Positions 1 through 11,285 are shown, counted from the stretch's first letter. The stretch: 64,000 bases of DNA from Prorocentrum cordatum (GCA_963575745.1 CAUYUJ010000349.1:1-64000), one strand, 5' to 3'. Notes: generated by a model from the sequence alone, not told the origin. Made by a program: numbers and translations.

Positions 1-327
1 TTGCTGGCCTGCTTGAAGGGCGAACGTGGGGAGCGGCTTGGCTGCGTCCATCTCCCAGGCCTCGTACACTGTGGCCTGCAGGTCCTGTACGTCTTTGGCG
101 ACTACGAGTGCCAGCTTGGCCGAGGTGATCGCGATCTGCTCCACCCTGTCGCAGTCCTTGCCCTTGCCCGCGCCCTTGCTCTTGAACTGCTTGTTGGGGT
201 CGTTCTGGTCCGTCGCCGCCGCGAGCCCCCTCTTGCCCGCCCACGCTGGTCCAGAGGCGAAAGCGTCCACCATGGCTGCGTCCCCTGCTGTGCCTGATTC
301 CGCCGCCGCCTCCGCTTCGCCTGGCAT
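1..327 (-). CDS. Lys/Ala-rich helical (ORF1/gag-like) domain, partial
   Basis: An open frame starts at an ATG at 327 and reaches the window edge after 109 codons with no stop. The start of the translation is acidic and Ala-rich (MPGEAEAAE). A basic patch (KSKGAGKGKD) and then a heptad-like amphipathic helix (KLALVVAKDVQDLQATVYEAW) follow. It lies in a different frame from the zinc-finger region just upstream, so it is either a separate ORF or the same polyprotein after a frameshift. The second element copy has a comparable KLAL-type domain at the same place, after its zinc fingers. The fold and function are unknown; RNA binding is only an inference from the basic patch. Confidence 0.5.
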   Translation of the reverse strand, partial: MPGEAEAAAESGTAGDAAMVDAFASGPAWAGKRGLAAATDQNDPNKQFKSKGAGKGKDCDRVEQIAITSAKLALVVAKDVQDLQATVYEAWEMDAAKPLPTFALQAGQQ

Positions 328-1828
328 CTTGTCGTGGGGCGCCGGCTGGGCGCGAGGCGGCCGCGGTCGGGGCCGAGGTCGGTCGGTGCGCTGGAGTCGG
401 AGGCTGCAAAATTGTTCGGGGAGGATGGCTGCGGATGTGGGCAAAGAACTGTTGTTTGTCGCTGTCCGCATACCCGCATATTCTGCATCTCTGGTCGAAG
501 TCCTCCGCTGGTTTCATCGTTCTGCTTCTGTCCGAGGGGCATTGTCCACGTAGAAAGGCCTTCATAAGATGCCTGCCCGCTGAGATCGTACCGCAATTTA
601 CAGACCCATTGTTTAAGGTCAGGAGGGAGGTGAGGTTGCTGAGCTTGTGCTTGCTTCGCATATGTGATATTAATGCTTTACGCGATCCAAAACACATCCC
701 GCACACCATACCTTCACACTGTGATCCTGGGAGAGTCGGCACAGGCACATGCATGTTTGGCAGAGTCGGCGCAGCAACATCGTCCATGAGCTCACATCTC
801 CACGGCGCAATCTCTGACAGGACCGTCTCCTCCTCCACTACGTCTGCTGCTGCTATACTGGAGCTAAGGCCTGGGGGTGGGATGGTGCGGGCTCGGTAGG
901 CCTGGCGGAGCTCCTTGGGGTCCAGAACACGACGGGCCTCCTGGAAATCAGACTCAAAGAAGTTACCTGGTTCTATATCGAGGTCTCCAGTATTACTCGC
1001 AAAGCTGTCAGTGCGGCAGGCGTCCTCTAGGTCTTTAACGATTCGCTTAGCCCATTCGTTACACCGTGGGTGAAGCGTACCATCATCACAGACCGTCGGT
1101 TCTGTCTCCAGCTCCAGTTGTCCGAAGGTAGCCGTCAGTAGCTGCTGATGCCGCATAGGTTCCAACAGTACTTTACGAATCCATGAGAGACGACTGACAG
1201 TGGCCTCCATCTGGAGTTGGAGAATACGCCAGTGCCTGAGAACTTCGTAACTGGTTAAGCTTCGAGTCGATCCGTCCTCCAAGTGCCTTGTAGCCTGTCC
1301 CCTCATAGCTTTCCTGGCCAAACCTGCCACCGTCATAGTAAGTGTTCTGTACTCCGACTTCGTCGGACAGTAGCCCTCTATGCAACTAAGACCTGTGTTC
1401 ACAACTTTGCATATGAGAACCGAACGTTTCCATTTATATGGGATCCCCGCTTTGAACCCAAATCCCCCCATCTCCTTGAAAGCCCTAATCATCGCATGCA
1501 CACGTTGTTTCAGTTCCGCTCCGAATGTGTTGGCCGTGTTTAGATGTGGTCCCAGATATCGTGCCGACTGTACCGTGCGCCCCGGGAGTACATGCTGCTT
1601 GCTCCTAAGCTGCCGGTACTGCGCAACCGATCCTGCCCCCTGCATCCTGACCATACTCTCCTGTTTGTCCCTATTTTGATGCAGGCCAAACCTGATCAAC
1701 CTAGCGTCTAGCATCTCGTCTGCCTGGCGCGCTTGTCGTGCTAAGTCCGCCGCGGGATGCTGCGCTATGCTGAGCAATATCTTCTGGAGGTCGTCTGCGT
1801 ATTTGAAAGGCCAAGGCACTATGGTTTC
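328..1828 (-). pseudogene. Reverse transcriptase C-terminal half plus two C2H2 zinc fingers
   Basis: This frame is open from a TGA at about 1,831 to the left edge. It begins just before the RT catalytic box YADD (1,790-1,801), whose two aspartates bind Mg2+, and continues through the thumb and connection region (for example SEYRTLTMTVAGLARKAM). It then carries two C2H2 fingers: CGMC...HMRSKH at about 647-703 and CRIC...HIRSH at about 425-487. C-terminal C2H2 fingers are common in non-LTR elements and are thought to bind nucleic acid during target-primed reverse transcription. The upstream RT frame ends at 1,819, so one small indel between about 1,819 and 1,831 separates motif A from YADD. Past about 330 the neighbouring frame looks like the coding one. 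Confidence 0.75.
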
Positions 1829-3276
1829 TCAAAGAAAGGGCAATGTGCCTGCAATGCCTGATCGCACGGGAGAGACGCAAGGCAGTCCTGCTTCCACTGC
1901 TCTACGGGGTGGGAGAACATAGCCACAAAGTTGTAGACCATATACGCATCCCCTATGAGCCCGCCGCACCCTGGTCGCATCAGCAGAGGGTCCTGCTGGT
2001 CACGGCACGGGACCGAGAAAGCGCAACTCCTGTACCTCTGTTCCCCCAGCTCCCACGCGTCCTGAGTAAGTAATTCCTGGGTCGCCGCGTCCATACTTAG
2101 CCAGTCGCCGCTGGCGAAAGCATTAGACATATCTTTGAGTACCACAGCATAGGATACCCCGGCCCTGGGCAATCGATCCTGTGTAATCATGCTAGCCATA
2201 ACTGCTCCCTCCCGTCGTCGCCCCTTCACAAACCCGTAGTCCTCGTCCCTCCAAGGTTGAGCCCCTCCCCGTTCCAATTGTGCAGCGTAGTAACATTTCC
2301 CCAGCGGATCCAGAACGTGGTAGATCCTTTTACCCCTGGGCCCCGTCTTGTTGTTTTTTCGTACTGCTGTAGCCTCGCTAATGTGCCAGTCTGCCGGGGC
2401 CCGTTTGGTGATGCGGATCTGTCGGAAGGCCTGCTCAAGTTGGCTCCTGAAGCTCTTGGGGAAGATGCGGGGCCTCTCGATGCCTACTCCTCCTCTGTCT
2501 TGGACCTCGGGGGGTTTGGTAAGCATCATCCTCCAGGCTTCTGCGGGAGCCGTGCCTACTGGGTGGGCCCTGCGGAGCCCTGTCCTATGGAGCCTGCGGG
2601 CGACTTTCTTCATGTCCTGCTGGGCGAGGTCGATCGCATCATTCAGTGTCGCAAGATCGGGGGGGCGGGCACGGTGGCGGGACTCCTCTCTCAGCTCCTC
2701 TCTGGTCGTCGTCCTGGCCTCCATCCCTCCTTGTCCTCCTGGGAGCCTCCAGAAGTCCTCCCACTCCTGTCGAGTCGGCATGCTGGTGACCACGCTGCGA
2801 TAGTTCCCGCGCCGTCGTCCCAGCTGTGTGCCTGCCAGAAGCCTACTCAGTCTGCCCACCTCCGCCAAATCCCTCCTGCTCCATGCCTCCCACAGCTCCT
2901 CCACCCTCTCCGCTCCTATCTGTTGCCGAGCCTCTCTCCTCATACGCGCACATTTCACCTTCAGGGTTTTAAGGCGAGACTGTGTGTTCATTATTTGCTG
3001 CTCCGTCCCCTCGCCCTGTTGCTCCCTGATGTCCCGTCGTTTCGCAAGCACATCCAATCGCTCCTGCTGGAGTCGTCGGTAAGTGTCGGTTCTGCCAGAC
3101 CCGCTGCTGAAGTGTTGAGCCGCCACACGGTGCACAATTTCCGTAAGCGCTCCGATTGTCGCCGTGCTGTCGCCTCCAGCCCTAATCTCACTCAGCTCCT
3201 CCTCTCTCCTCGTGACCTCCTCCTCCACCTCCGCGACGAATGCTGCTCTGCCCACGTTTCTCCTGACACCCGCCAC
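1819..3276 (-). CDS. Reverse transcriptase N-terminal half of LINE-like element
   Basis: A 485-codon open frame. The first 150 residues are charged and coiled-coil-like, as in the linker between endonuclease and RT of LINEs. RT palm motifs follow: RGKRIYHVLDPLGK, EDYGFVKGRRREG, then motif A as LKDMSNAFASGDW near residue 380, whose Asp is a catalytic metal ligand. The frame stops before YADD, which lies one frame away. The 5' end overlaps the endonuclease frame by 89 nt (3,188-3,276), so the ATG at 3,276 is probably not a true start; the protein is more likely a continuation after a frameshift. The same motifs recur in degraded form at 23,457-23,690. Confidence 0.8.
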   Translation of the reverse strand: MAGVRRNVGRAAFVAEVEEEVTRREEELSEIRAGGDSTATIGALTEIVHRVAAQHFSSGSGRTDTYRRLQQERLDVLAKRRDIREQQGEGTEQQIMNTQSRLKTLKVKCARMRREARQQIGAERVEELWEAWSRRDLAEVGRLSRLLAGTQLGRRRGNYRSVVTSMPTRQEWEDFWRLPGGQGGMEARTTTREELREESRHRARPPDLATLNDAIDLAQQDMKKVARRLHRTGLRRAHPVGTAPAEAWRMMLTKPPEVQDRGGVGIERPRIFPKSFRSQLEQAFRQIRITKRAPADWHISEATAVRKNNKTGPRGKRIYHVLDPLGKCYYAAQLERGGAQPWRDEDYGFVKGRRREGAVMASMITQDRLPRAGVSYAVVLKDMSNAFASGDWLSMDAATQELLTQDAWELGEQRYRSCAFSVPCRDQQDPLLMRPGCGGLIGDAYMVYNFVAMFSHPVEQWKQDCLASLPCDQALQAHCPFFEKP

Positions 3277-4273
3277 GAAAGCTTGCCGGTCCCATCTGAC
3301 TCGTCCTTGTGGTGTATGCCCATATTACTCTCAGCATAGATCTAGTAGCATGTGTAGGGACGTGGTCTCGTAGTTCGCGGCAGGGTATGACCTGCAGTCG
3401 CCGGCCCATGCGGCACAGTGGTCCCACCGTCTGGACAAGCGGACGCCACTCCTGCGGCAACAAGAGATAATCGATCCGGGACTTATGTTTTTCAGCGACG
3501 AAGGTCGGCCGCCTGTGGTCGTGAGTGCTAGCCGCATGCAGATGATGACGCTCTGCAATCCCACGAAGGCGTTGCCCCGCTCCCCCTGGGAGGCGCTCGG
3601 GGGCACCCCCAGGTCCGACCGCCCAGCTGTGGATTGGTTCCCCCTTATGGTTTTGTCCCATGCCATCGTTGACGTCGCCACCTATGATAACCGCCGTACT
3701 TGGGCCCGCCTGAGCCGCCTGTTGGTCGATCCAATCCGAGAGGGTCTTGGCAATGCGTAGATACTGCCGTCGTTCAGCCGTGGTTCGAGGCTGAGGCGGG
3801 TAATATACACATATGTACTTCACACGCTGTCCACCTAGTTGTAGTGTAGCTGAAGTACCCCTACCATGTAATATGTCAGGTGGTGCCGCTGTGTCTAGAA
3901 GTAGTTCGTGCTGCCATTTCCCTCTCCAGATAATCATGCATCCCGCCGATTTGTTGCTGTACGCCGCTCCCTCCCTCCACCCACTCTCCACATACCTGCC
4001 CCTGCCTCCCCCTTGTGAAGTGAGGTAGCCCATCTGCTCCGTTTCACCTGAGGGTCGGCGTCGGGTCGTCCCTGCAAGGCCGATGAGGTCGAAGTTGTGA
4101 CATTCCTCTCCTATTTCGAGTAACCTGTCGGCGGCACAGTGCATAGGGTTGTAATACAGAACTGCAAGAGAAGCCATCCGAGCCGCACTCGTGAGGTGTA
4201 AGCGCGGGCTGAGAAACATGTGACAAGGGAAGGAGTGAATGGTTTCCCTGAGGTGTGCTGGCCACCCGATCAC
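3188..4273 (-). CDS. AP-endonuclease-like (EEP family) domain of LINE-like element
   Basis: A 361-codon frame with the endonuclease/exonuclease/phosphatase layout: an early N (YYNPMHC), CHNFDLIGLAGT, the core IIGGDVNDGMG near residue 198 (D-x-N metal and substrate site), SRIDYLLLP near residue 264 and a final DH in LRDHVPTHA near residue 301. In LINEs this domain nicks target DNA to prime reverse transcription. The ATG at 4,273 abuts the (GGA)n tract; M33 (about 4,177), just before ASLAVLYYN, fits the family better as a start. The last ~40 residues are low-complexity and probably out of frame, since the RT frame overlaps them. Confidence 0.8.
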   Translation of the reverse strand: MIGWPAHLRETIHSFPCHMFLSPRLHLTSAARMASLAVLYYNPMHCAADRLLEIGEECHNFDLIGLAGTTRRRPSGETEQMGYLTSQGGGRGRYVESGWREGAAYSNKSAGCMIIWRGKWQHELLLDTAAPPDILHGRGTSATLQLGGQRVKYICVYYPPQPRTTAERRQYLRIAKTLSDWIDQQAAQAGPSTAVIIGGDVNDGMGQNHKGEPIHSWAVGPGGAPERLPGGAGQRLRGIAERHHLHAASTHDHRRPTFVAEKHKSRIDYLLLPQEWRPLVQTVGPLCRMGRRLQVIPCRELRDHVPTHATRSMLRVIWAYTTRTSQMGPASFRGGCQEKRGQSSIRRGGGGGGHEERGGAE

Positions 4274-4445
4274 CGCTTGACCTCGCGGTGGCTAGGAGGA
4301 GGAGGAGGAGGAGGAGGAGGAGGCGGAGGAGAAGGAGGAGGAGGAGGAGGAGGAAGGGGGAGGAGGAGGAGGAGGAGGAGGAGGAGGAGGAGGCGGAGGC
4401 GGAGGCGGAGGCGGAGGAGGAGGAGGAGGAGGAGGAGGAGGAGGA
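4270..4445. repeat. (GGA)n microsatellite
   Basis: About 175 bp of imperfect GGA/GGC repeats. On the minus (element) strand this is (TCC)n immediately 5' of the endonuclease. A near-matching arrangement with the same 139-bp neighbour is at 7,613-7,939. Confidence 0.95.
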
Positions 4446-4584
4446 ATGGTAGAGCAGCAGGGAGGCGGTTGCCTGACATGGCTGGTCAGGGCCCGGCTGC
4501 GCGCGGACGAGAGCGAAACGAGCGCATTCGTCCAGCTTCACACTGCCTGGGATCTCTCAGGCCATCAGGTGTTGGATACCCCAG
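4446..4584. repeat. 139-bp duplicated segment, copy A
   Basis: This segment appears identical by eye to 7,801-7,939. Both copies start with ATGGTAGAGCAGCAGG directly after a GGA array. Copy A is also followed by GGA/GAA repeats, whereas copy B runs into unique sequence. Neither strand shows a recognisable protein. Confidence 0.9.
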
Positions 4585-5735
<1,151 letters not shown>

Positions 5736-5751
5736 AATAATAATCAGAAGA

Positions 5752-5830
5752 GAGGAGGAGGAGGAGGAGGAGGAGGAGGAGGAGGAGGAGGAGGAGGAGG
5801 AGGAGGAGGAGGAGGAGGAGGAGGAGGAGG
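5752..5830. repeat. (GGA)n microsatellite
   Basis: About 26 nearly perfect GGA units between the AAT tract and single-copy sequence. Confidence 0.95.
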
Positions 5831-6092
5831 CTGCTGACTGAGGCTGCTGATGACGCGGCGGACTCTGAGGCCGCCCTGGCGCGCTGGCCGCGCCGCCCAG
5901 CCTATGCCGAGCAGCGGACGCCGAACCCGATGGCCCAGCGAAAATCTCCGCCGACCCGCCCCCGGGGGAGTCGCAGCCACCCCCAGGTACCGTGGGGCCA
6001 GCAGGCGGGGCCCCCAGGACCCCGAGACAAAGGACGGGGGAGCAAGCCCAACGAGTACCCCTCGCAGCTGCGACCCCCCCCAAGGGCCCTCA

Positions 6093-6400
6093 GGCCTGAT
6101 GAGCACCCACCACTCGAGAGAGTGGCTGGTACTCAACCTCGAGCGACTTGAACGGGTCGCTCACCCTGCTGATCATCGAAGACTGGTGGACGACCCCCAC
6201 CTCCTCGAACGAATTCTCCGTGAGCTCCAGCTTCGCGTCCCACATCTTGCCGAAAGCACTAGAGATCACCGTGATGGCAACCTGCATCATCACGTCCACC
6301 ACCTGCTCCTTCAGGCGCTCCTGGCCCCCTGGGGACTCAGTACGGCAAGCCGGCCCCTTGAAGAGGAGGAACTTGCCGTACGCGCACTCCAGGCAGATGG
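6093..6400 (-). pseudogene. Coding-like fragment, unidentified
   Basis: A minus-strand frame reads ECAYGKFLLFKGPACRTE, then a hydrophobic/amphipathic stretch (VDVMMQVAITVISSAFGKMW) and ISRVSDPFKSLEVEYQ before a stop. Unlike its neighbours it has a balanced amino-acid composition. The DPFxxLExEYQ string resembles transposon-associated proteins I have seen elsewhere, but I cannot name a family with confidence. It could be the end of an exon or a transposon relic. The flanks (5,831-6,092 and 6,401-6,640) are GC-rich and uninformative. Confidence 0.3.
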
Positions 6401-6644
6401 AGGAAGATGGACACCATGCCGACCACTGAGGCGACCTTGTCCACCTTCCTCACGGGGCCCACGCGCGCCGCGCGGCCTGCGGCCCAAACCACAGGCGGGC
6501 GCGTCGCGCGAGCGGCACAGGCGCCGCCCATGAAGACCCCGCACTCATCGTAGTCCTTTCCCTGCCGCAGCCATGGCGGCTCCCCCGCGCTGCGCCCCCT
6601 CCACGTGCGCGCGAGGACGGCCCGTCTGGGCCAGAGGGGGCTGG

Positions 6645-7062
6645 GGGGGAGGAGGAGGAGGAGGAGGAGGAGGAGGAGGAGGAGGAGGAGGAGGAGGAGG
6701 AGGAGGAGGAGGAGGAAGGAGGAGGAGGAGGAGGAGGAGGAGTGAGGAGGAGGAGGGAAGAGGAGGAGGCAGGAGGAGGCAGGAGGAAGGGAGGAGGAGG
6801 GAGGAGGAGGGAGGAGGAGGGAGGAGGAAGGGAGGAGGAGGAGGAGGAGGGAGGAGGAGGAGGAGGAGGAGGAGGAGAGAGGAGGAGGAGGGAGAAGGAG
6901 GAGGAGGAGGAGGGAGGAGGAGGGAGGAGGAGGAGGAAGGAGGAGCAGGAGGAGGAGGAGGAGGAGGAGGAGGGGAGGCGGAGGAGGAGGAGGAGGAGGG
7001 GGAGGAGGGGAGGAGGGGAGGAGGAGGAGGAAGGGGAGGATGGGGAGGGGAGGGGAGGAGGA
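6645..7062. repeat. Degenerate (GGA)n tract
   Basis: About 420 bp of GGA with GGGA, GAA and GCA interruptions. Glu/Gly/Arg-rich and Ser/Pro/Leu-rich open frames on the two strands are artefacts. Confidence 0.95.
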
Positions 7063-7282
7063 CAAGCTAAGTGCGCTCGCGTCATATCTGACATCCTACC
7101 CCTCCCTCCCATCCCTTACCATGGCGCAGATCCCCTCTCTACTCGCACAGTCGGATGTCGAGCAGGGCAATGATCCCGAAAGGGTACGCGATGCATTGTA
7201 GAGCACGGCATGGCATGGCGTAGAAGAGCACCGCAAAGCGTAGTATCAACCTAGCATTGCATTGCATGCCGTGGCATGGCAC

Positions 7283-7490
7283 GGGAAATGACGCCAGCGC
7301 TGCAGCGGGAGCACGAGTCGAAACGAGCGGAAGCGCGGAAATGAGGCCAGCGCTGCAGCGGGAGCACGATTCGGAACGAGCGGAAGCACGGAAATGAGGC
7401 CAGCGCTGCAACGGGAGCACGATTCGGAACGAGCGGGGCCCGAAAATGAGGCCGGCGCCTCAGCGAGAGCAGCATTTTGAAAACAAATGC
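7283..7490. repeat. 53-54-bp tandem array, about 3.5 copies
   Basis: The unit contains CCAGCGCTGCAGCGGGAGCA and CGGAACGAGCGGAAG. The last, diverged copy (about 7,440-7,490) reads GAGAGCAGCATTTTGAAAAC. That resembles the 84-bp unit family found at 32.6, 35.2, 53.1 and 54.8 kb, so the two arrays may share an ancestor. 7,063-7,282 and 7,491-7,612 hold nothing recognisable. Confidence 0.85.
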
Positions 7491-7612
7491 AGGCGAAAAC
7501 CCAACTCCGGGGAAACCTGTTGTAAAAAACAGTACGCGGGGGGACGTCGGCACTTTCAAACCGTCATCAGGGGAAGAGGGAGAGTAGTATTCTATTGAGT
7601 AATTGTGGATGG

Positions 7613-7800
7613 GAAGGGGGAGGGGGAGGGGGAGGGGGAGGGGGAGGAGGAGGAGGAGGAGGAGGAGGAGGAGGAGGAGGAGGAGGAGGAGGAGAGGAGG
7701 CGGAGGAGGAGGAGGAGGAAGAGAGGAGGAGGAGGAGGAGGAGAGGAGGAGGAGGAGAGGAGGAGGAGGAGAGAGAGGAGGAGGAGGAGGAGGAGGAGGA
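7613..7800. repeat. (GGGGGA)n to (GGA)n microsatellite
   Basis: It starts with GGGGGA hexamers and passes into GGA repeats, directly abutting the second 139-bp copy. Confidence 0.95.
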
Positions 7801-7939
7801 ATGGTAGAGCAGCAGGGAGGCGGTTGCCTGACATGGCTGGTCAGGGCCCGGCTGCGCGCGGACGAGAGCGAAACGAGCGCATTCGTCCAGCTTCACACTG
7901 CCTGGGATCTCTCAGGCCATCAGGTGTTGGATACCCCAG
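7801..7939. repeat. 139-bp duplicated segment, copy B
   Basis: Appears identical by eye to 4,446-4,584. It is preceded by GGA repeats as in copy A but followed by unrelated single-copy DNA (7,940-8,316), which shows no recognisable gene. Confidence 0.9.
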
Positions 7940-8316
7940 TTGCACAGGGTCTGGCCATAGGCAGTTCGTGGGTTGTGTGTGCCTCATGGCTTGATGTGTC
8001 CGCTCGCTCACTCTGGTTTCTGGCGTGCCCAGTGCGCGCCGTCAGGTCCCTCTTTGGCGCTAGAGTCAAGGCAGACTGCATCACCTCGCGATGCCTGGAA
8101 GCACTTCGGCGGTTGGGCAGAAGTGCTGCTCCAGCGGGCGGCGATCCGGGGCGACCGATAGGCGAATTGGCCGGCGTGCAAGAGGGGGAGAAGGGGGGAC
8201 AGGGGGCATCGTGGGGGCCTTCCAGGGGGGGCTTCTTCGTTTTCCTCTCGTCCTTGTTCTGCCTTTTCCCTCCTCTGTCCTTCTCCCTCCCAGCGCGGCC
8301 GCCCCCCCTCCCCTCC

Positions 8317-8450
8317 CATCTCTTTCAGGAGGGAGAAGACATGCAGACACAAGTCATCGTCGATTCCCAGGAGAATATAGGAAAATATGGCAATTGGGGG
8401 GGAAGACAAAAACCCAGATTTGTGTGTCCCAGGGCCCCTTCACTCTTGCG
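8317..8450 (+). repeat. Dispersed repeat DR1, copy 1 (short variant)
   Basis: It starts TTTCAGGAGGGAG, contains CATCGTCGATTCCCAGGAG and GGGGGGGAAGACAAAAAC, and ends GTGTGTCCCAGGGCCCCTTC. The AT-rich middle seen in the copies at 38,241 and 39,631 is missing here. Confidence 0.85.
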
Positions 8451-9960
8451 CGCCAGACAATTTTCCTACCGGTGCCCCCGGTTCGCCCGACGCTGGTGCG
8501 GATCGCCTCCGCCTCGCCGCCGACGAAAAAAAGTCCCGCCTTTTCCCTCACCCTTGGCCCAGCACCGCTCCCTCGGACGTTCCCGGCGGTGCCGCGAAGG
8601 GCGGGGCGCGTGTCGCGCTTTCTCGCCCTGGCGCGCATGTCCGGCTTTGTCCGAATAATGTCGCAGTGGCGCGCTGACGAACCGTATTTTTGAGCAGCTT
8701 TGTTTAGTAAAATCTTTGTCGACGGCAAAGTTCCCCAACATATGAAATTTTCGAACATGTGAATCCACATGATGACTGTTGTGAAAGCCCGTCTCGAGTC
8801 AAAACAACGTTTGCCGCCTTCTCCTCTCGCCTTGCAGCCAGCGAGCTATGAAGTACTCGAAACGAACTCGTTTGTAACGTTGTCCCTCTCCCATTATCCT
8901 CTCTTTTTTATGCTTCGCCCTCCCTCGTCCCATCTCTGGTCTCAGTGCTGTCTCCCCCTCTTCCTGCTCCCTTCTCCGCAGTTGTTCGTGTGAGCGCAGG
9001 AGTATGCTTGCAGGCAACCAACCACTGACATGCGGCGTTCCAAAAAGGGTCTTGCCTTCCAGGATCAAAGGAGCTGTCATCTCTTCCTCGGCGGAAGGCG
9101 GCGGAAGGGCGGCGGAATATCGACGCAAGTAAATCGGGGCCGCGTACGCTAGCAGAAGCCGGCAGAAGGGCGGCGCAAGGGCGGCGGAAATTGAAAATGC
9201 GCCCCCCAGAGATGAAAACGTGTTTGGGGTTCAGGATTTGCGGAATCCGCCACATATTCTCGCTGGCAAGGGATTAGATGTCGAGCTGTACTTCTGGCCC
9301 GTCGGCGTGCGGATCATACGAGCTCTGGACCACTGTGGGCATGCGGCGGCCGTCGCCCTTGGCTGGACACGGCCCCGCTCGTAGAGAGGGGCACGCGGTC
9401 ACTTAACACACACTGGTGTCAGCGTCACCCCAACATACTAATCCTATGTGTGCGTCCCCCCCCCCAGGGGCGACGCGCGCACCGAGAAGTCTTCTAGTAT
9501 ACGCGTCGTGGCCGGCGCTTTCTGGCCACACCGCTCGTTCGGGTCGGACGCACGCCTCAAAGGAGGACATATCGTACTTCTATGTCCTTGTCCGTCCCAT
9601 CCCAACTTCGTGCTCGACGGAAACACCGACTGCAAGTGGGGTGACGATGCTTTCGTCGGCATCGCTGGGCTTGGGGGGCATCCCTTGAGAGCCAGTTTCG
9701 ACGGCAGAAGGCGCGGAGATGTTACATGCGCGGCTGGGATCATTTCTCTGGTATGCAGGCTGGCCAGGATGTGCAAAGTCTGCCAGTAGACGGTCAACAC
9801 AGAGCATCTAGCGTTGGAACGCGCGATCGGACCTCATCACGAGGTATAGCATTATATTCTCTGACCATTTACTCTGCATGTGTGCGTTTTTCGTCATTCG
9901 AATGGCCCAGCGGCATCGGAGCATAGCGTGGGAGTGCCACACCTCACCACATTGAAGCGA
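8451..9960. other. Single-copy DNA without recognisable gene
   Basis: Mixed composition with short pyrimidine runs (8,880-8,990) and GGCGGAAG-type short repeats (9,095-9,190). Open frames of up to about 120 codons occur on both strands, but none has a recognisable domain or stands out over its shadow frames. Confidence 0.6.
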
Positions 9961-11149
9961 ATCAACACATGACATAGGAGGAGCGGAAAAGGAGGAGGAC
10001 AAGCAGTAGAGGGTGTGGATGACACGGATACGGAGGAGGTGGGGGAGTAGGTGGAGGAAGAGCATAGGGGGGATCGAGGACGAAGTGGAGGAGGAGGATA
10101 ACACAGTTGTGATGATGGATGAGGAGGACGCGGTTGCGATGACAGAGTGGTTATTGGAGTCCCACGAGAGCCCCGTGCGGACTGCGCGGAGGTACCAGTC
10201 TCTGCAGCGGTGGCAGCGCGTCGAGGCGACGGCAGCCCGGTCGACAACGGCGATGCTCCGGCTCCCTCGAGTCGCGAATGCAGACACCCGGCAAGGGCAC
10301 GGGGAGACCCTTCGCCACTGGCTGGGTCGAATCTGGTGGACGAGATCGGCGAGTGGTCAAAAGCGCTTGCGCCTCCCAGCGGCAGCGGTTTTGCACACTC
10401 CAGGACTCCTTCGGGTCGCTCCGCGGGCTGTGGGGTCTACCTGTCGCCGATGCTGCGCGAGTTCGCCTGCAGGCGCAGCGAATCCCTGTCCTGTCGCCGA
10501 AGATACCCGCAGACCCGGCGAATCATTGATGCCAGACCCGCGGAAGTAGCAACGGGCATCTTTGGCAAGAGAATGTGTGTTCAGACTAGTCACCGACAAC
10601 TTGTGGAAGTTCTGGGTGGATGCATATTTATTGGATTATCGGTTGAGACGGTTGGTCCGAACAGATCCAGGCTCTTGGTGCGGGTGTACGACGGTTCCGT
10701 GATGCCGAGACAACGCGGGCAATCATGCCTTGGATCGTGGAGCCGATTGGATACCCATGCACGACGACCACATTCGCCGAGCTACAGAAGCACACGCCCA
10801 GATCCGCTTCCTTCGCAGTTTCTACGTGGCCAGGCGGGGGAGGGCGATTCTGCGGCAGGGGCGGCGCTCATAGCACAGCATTCTTCCGGCGGGAAGCAGT
10901 TGCCAGGCTGGTTGCGGTCTGCCTTCCTTGCCGAAGCTCTGGCAGCAGAATTCGGTCTTGGCTTGCTTCCCCTGCTCCCGAACAGCGGCGGGCAGAGCTG
11001 TGCGAATCACAGGCCACTTGCAGCGAGCAGAGCAGAACATACATGGGGGGATGAGGATGGGGATTAGAATGAGCAGGCGGGGGGGGGGCGGGCAGGCGGA
11101 TATAGGCGAGCATGTGTGGGGGGGCAGTGCACGGGCATGACGGGGAGGG
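9961..11149. other. GGA-rich start, then DNA without recognisable gene
   Basis: 9,975-10,120 is a loose purine-rich GGA tract. A 178-codon plus-strand frame (10,013-10,549) starts inside it and continues into non-repetitive sequence (for example DEEDAVAMTEWLLESHE). Overlapping frames of similar or greater length exist in this stretch and no family is recognised, so I do not call a gene. Confidence 0.5.
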
Positions 11150-11169
11150 GTGGATGCCAGGGACGGGGA

Positions 11170-11285
11170 GGAGGCGAGGCTCGAGGAGCGAGGGGCGAGG
11201 ACCGAGGGTCGAGGAGCCGTGAGCGAGGAGCGAGGAGCGAGGAGCGAGGAGCGAGGAGCGAGGAGCGAGGAGCGAGGATTGAGGA
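11170..11285. repeat. 7-bp minisatellite (GAGGAGC)n
   Basis: Degenerate at its left end (GAGGGGC, GAGGACC) and nearly perfect at 11,224-11,275. Confidence 0.9.

Larger units (their letters stand above)
1..4273 (-). mobile_element. LINE-like non-LTR retrotransposon, copy 1 (runs off left edge)
   Basis: On the minus strand the domains follow one another as endonuclease, reverse transcriptase, two C2H2 zinc fingers and a Lys/Ala-rich helical domain. At least three frame changes (near 3,276, 1,830 and 330) interrupt what looks like one coding series, so it is either inactive or affected by indel errors. On its coding strand a (TCC)n tract (4,270-4,445) sits directly upstream of the endonuclease. 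No poly(A) or element end is visible because the element leaves the window. A second copy with the same order lies at 21,600-26,075. Confidence 0.75.

Noticed and set aside
10013-10549. Possible acidic protein
   Set aside because: The frame starts inside a GGA tract, competing frames are as long, and no domain is recognised.
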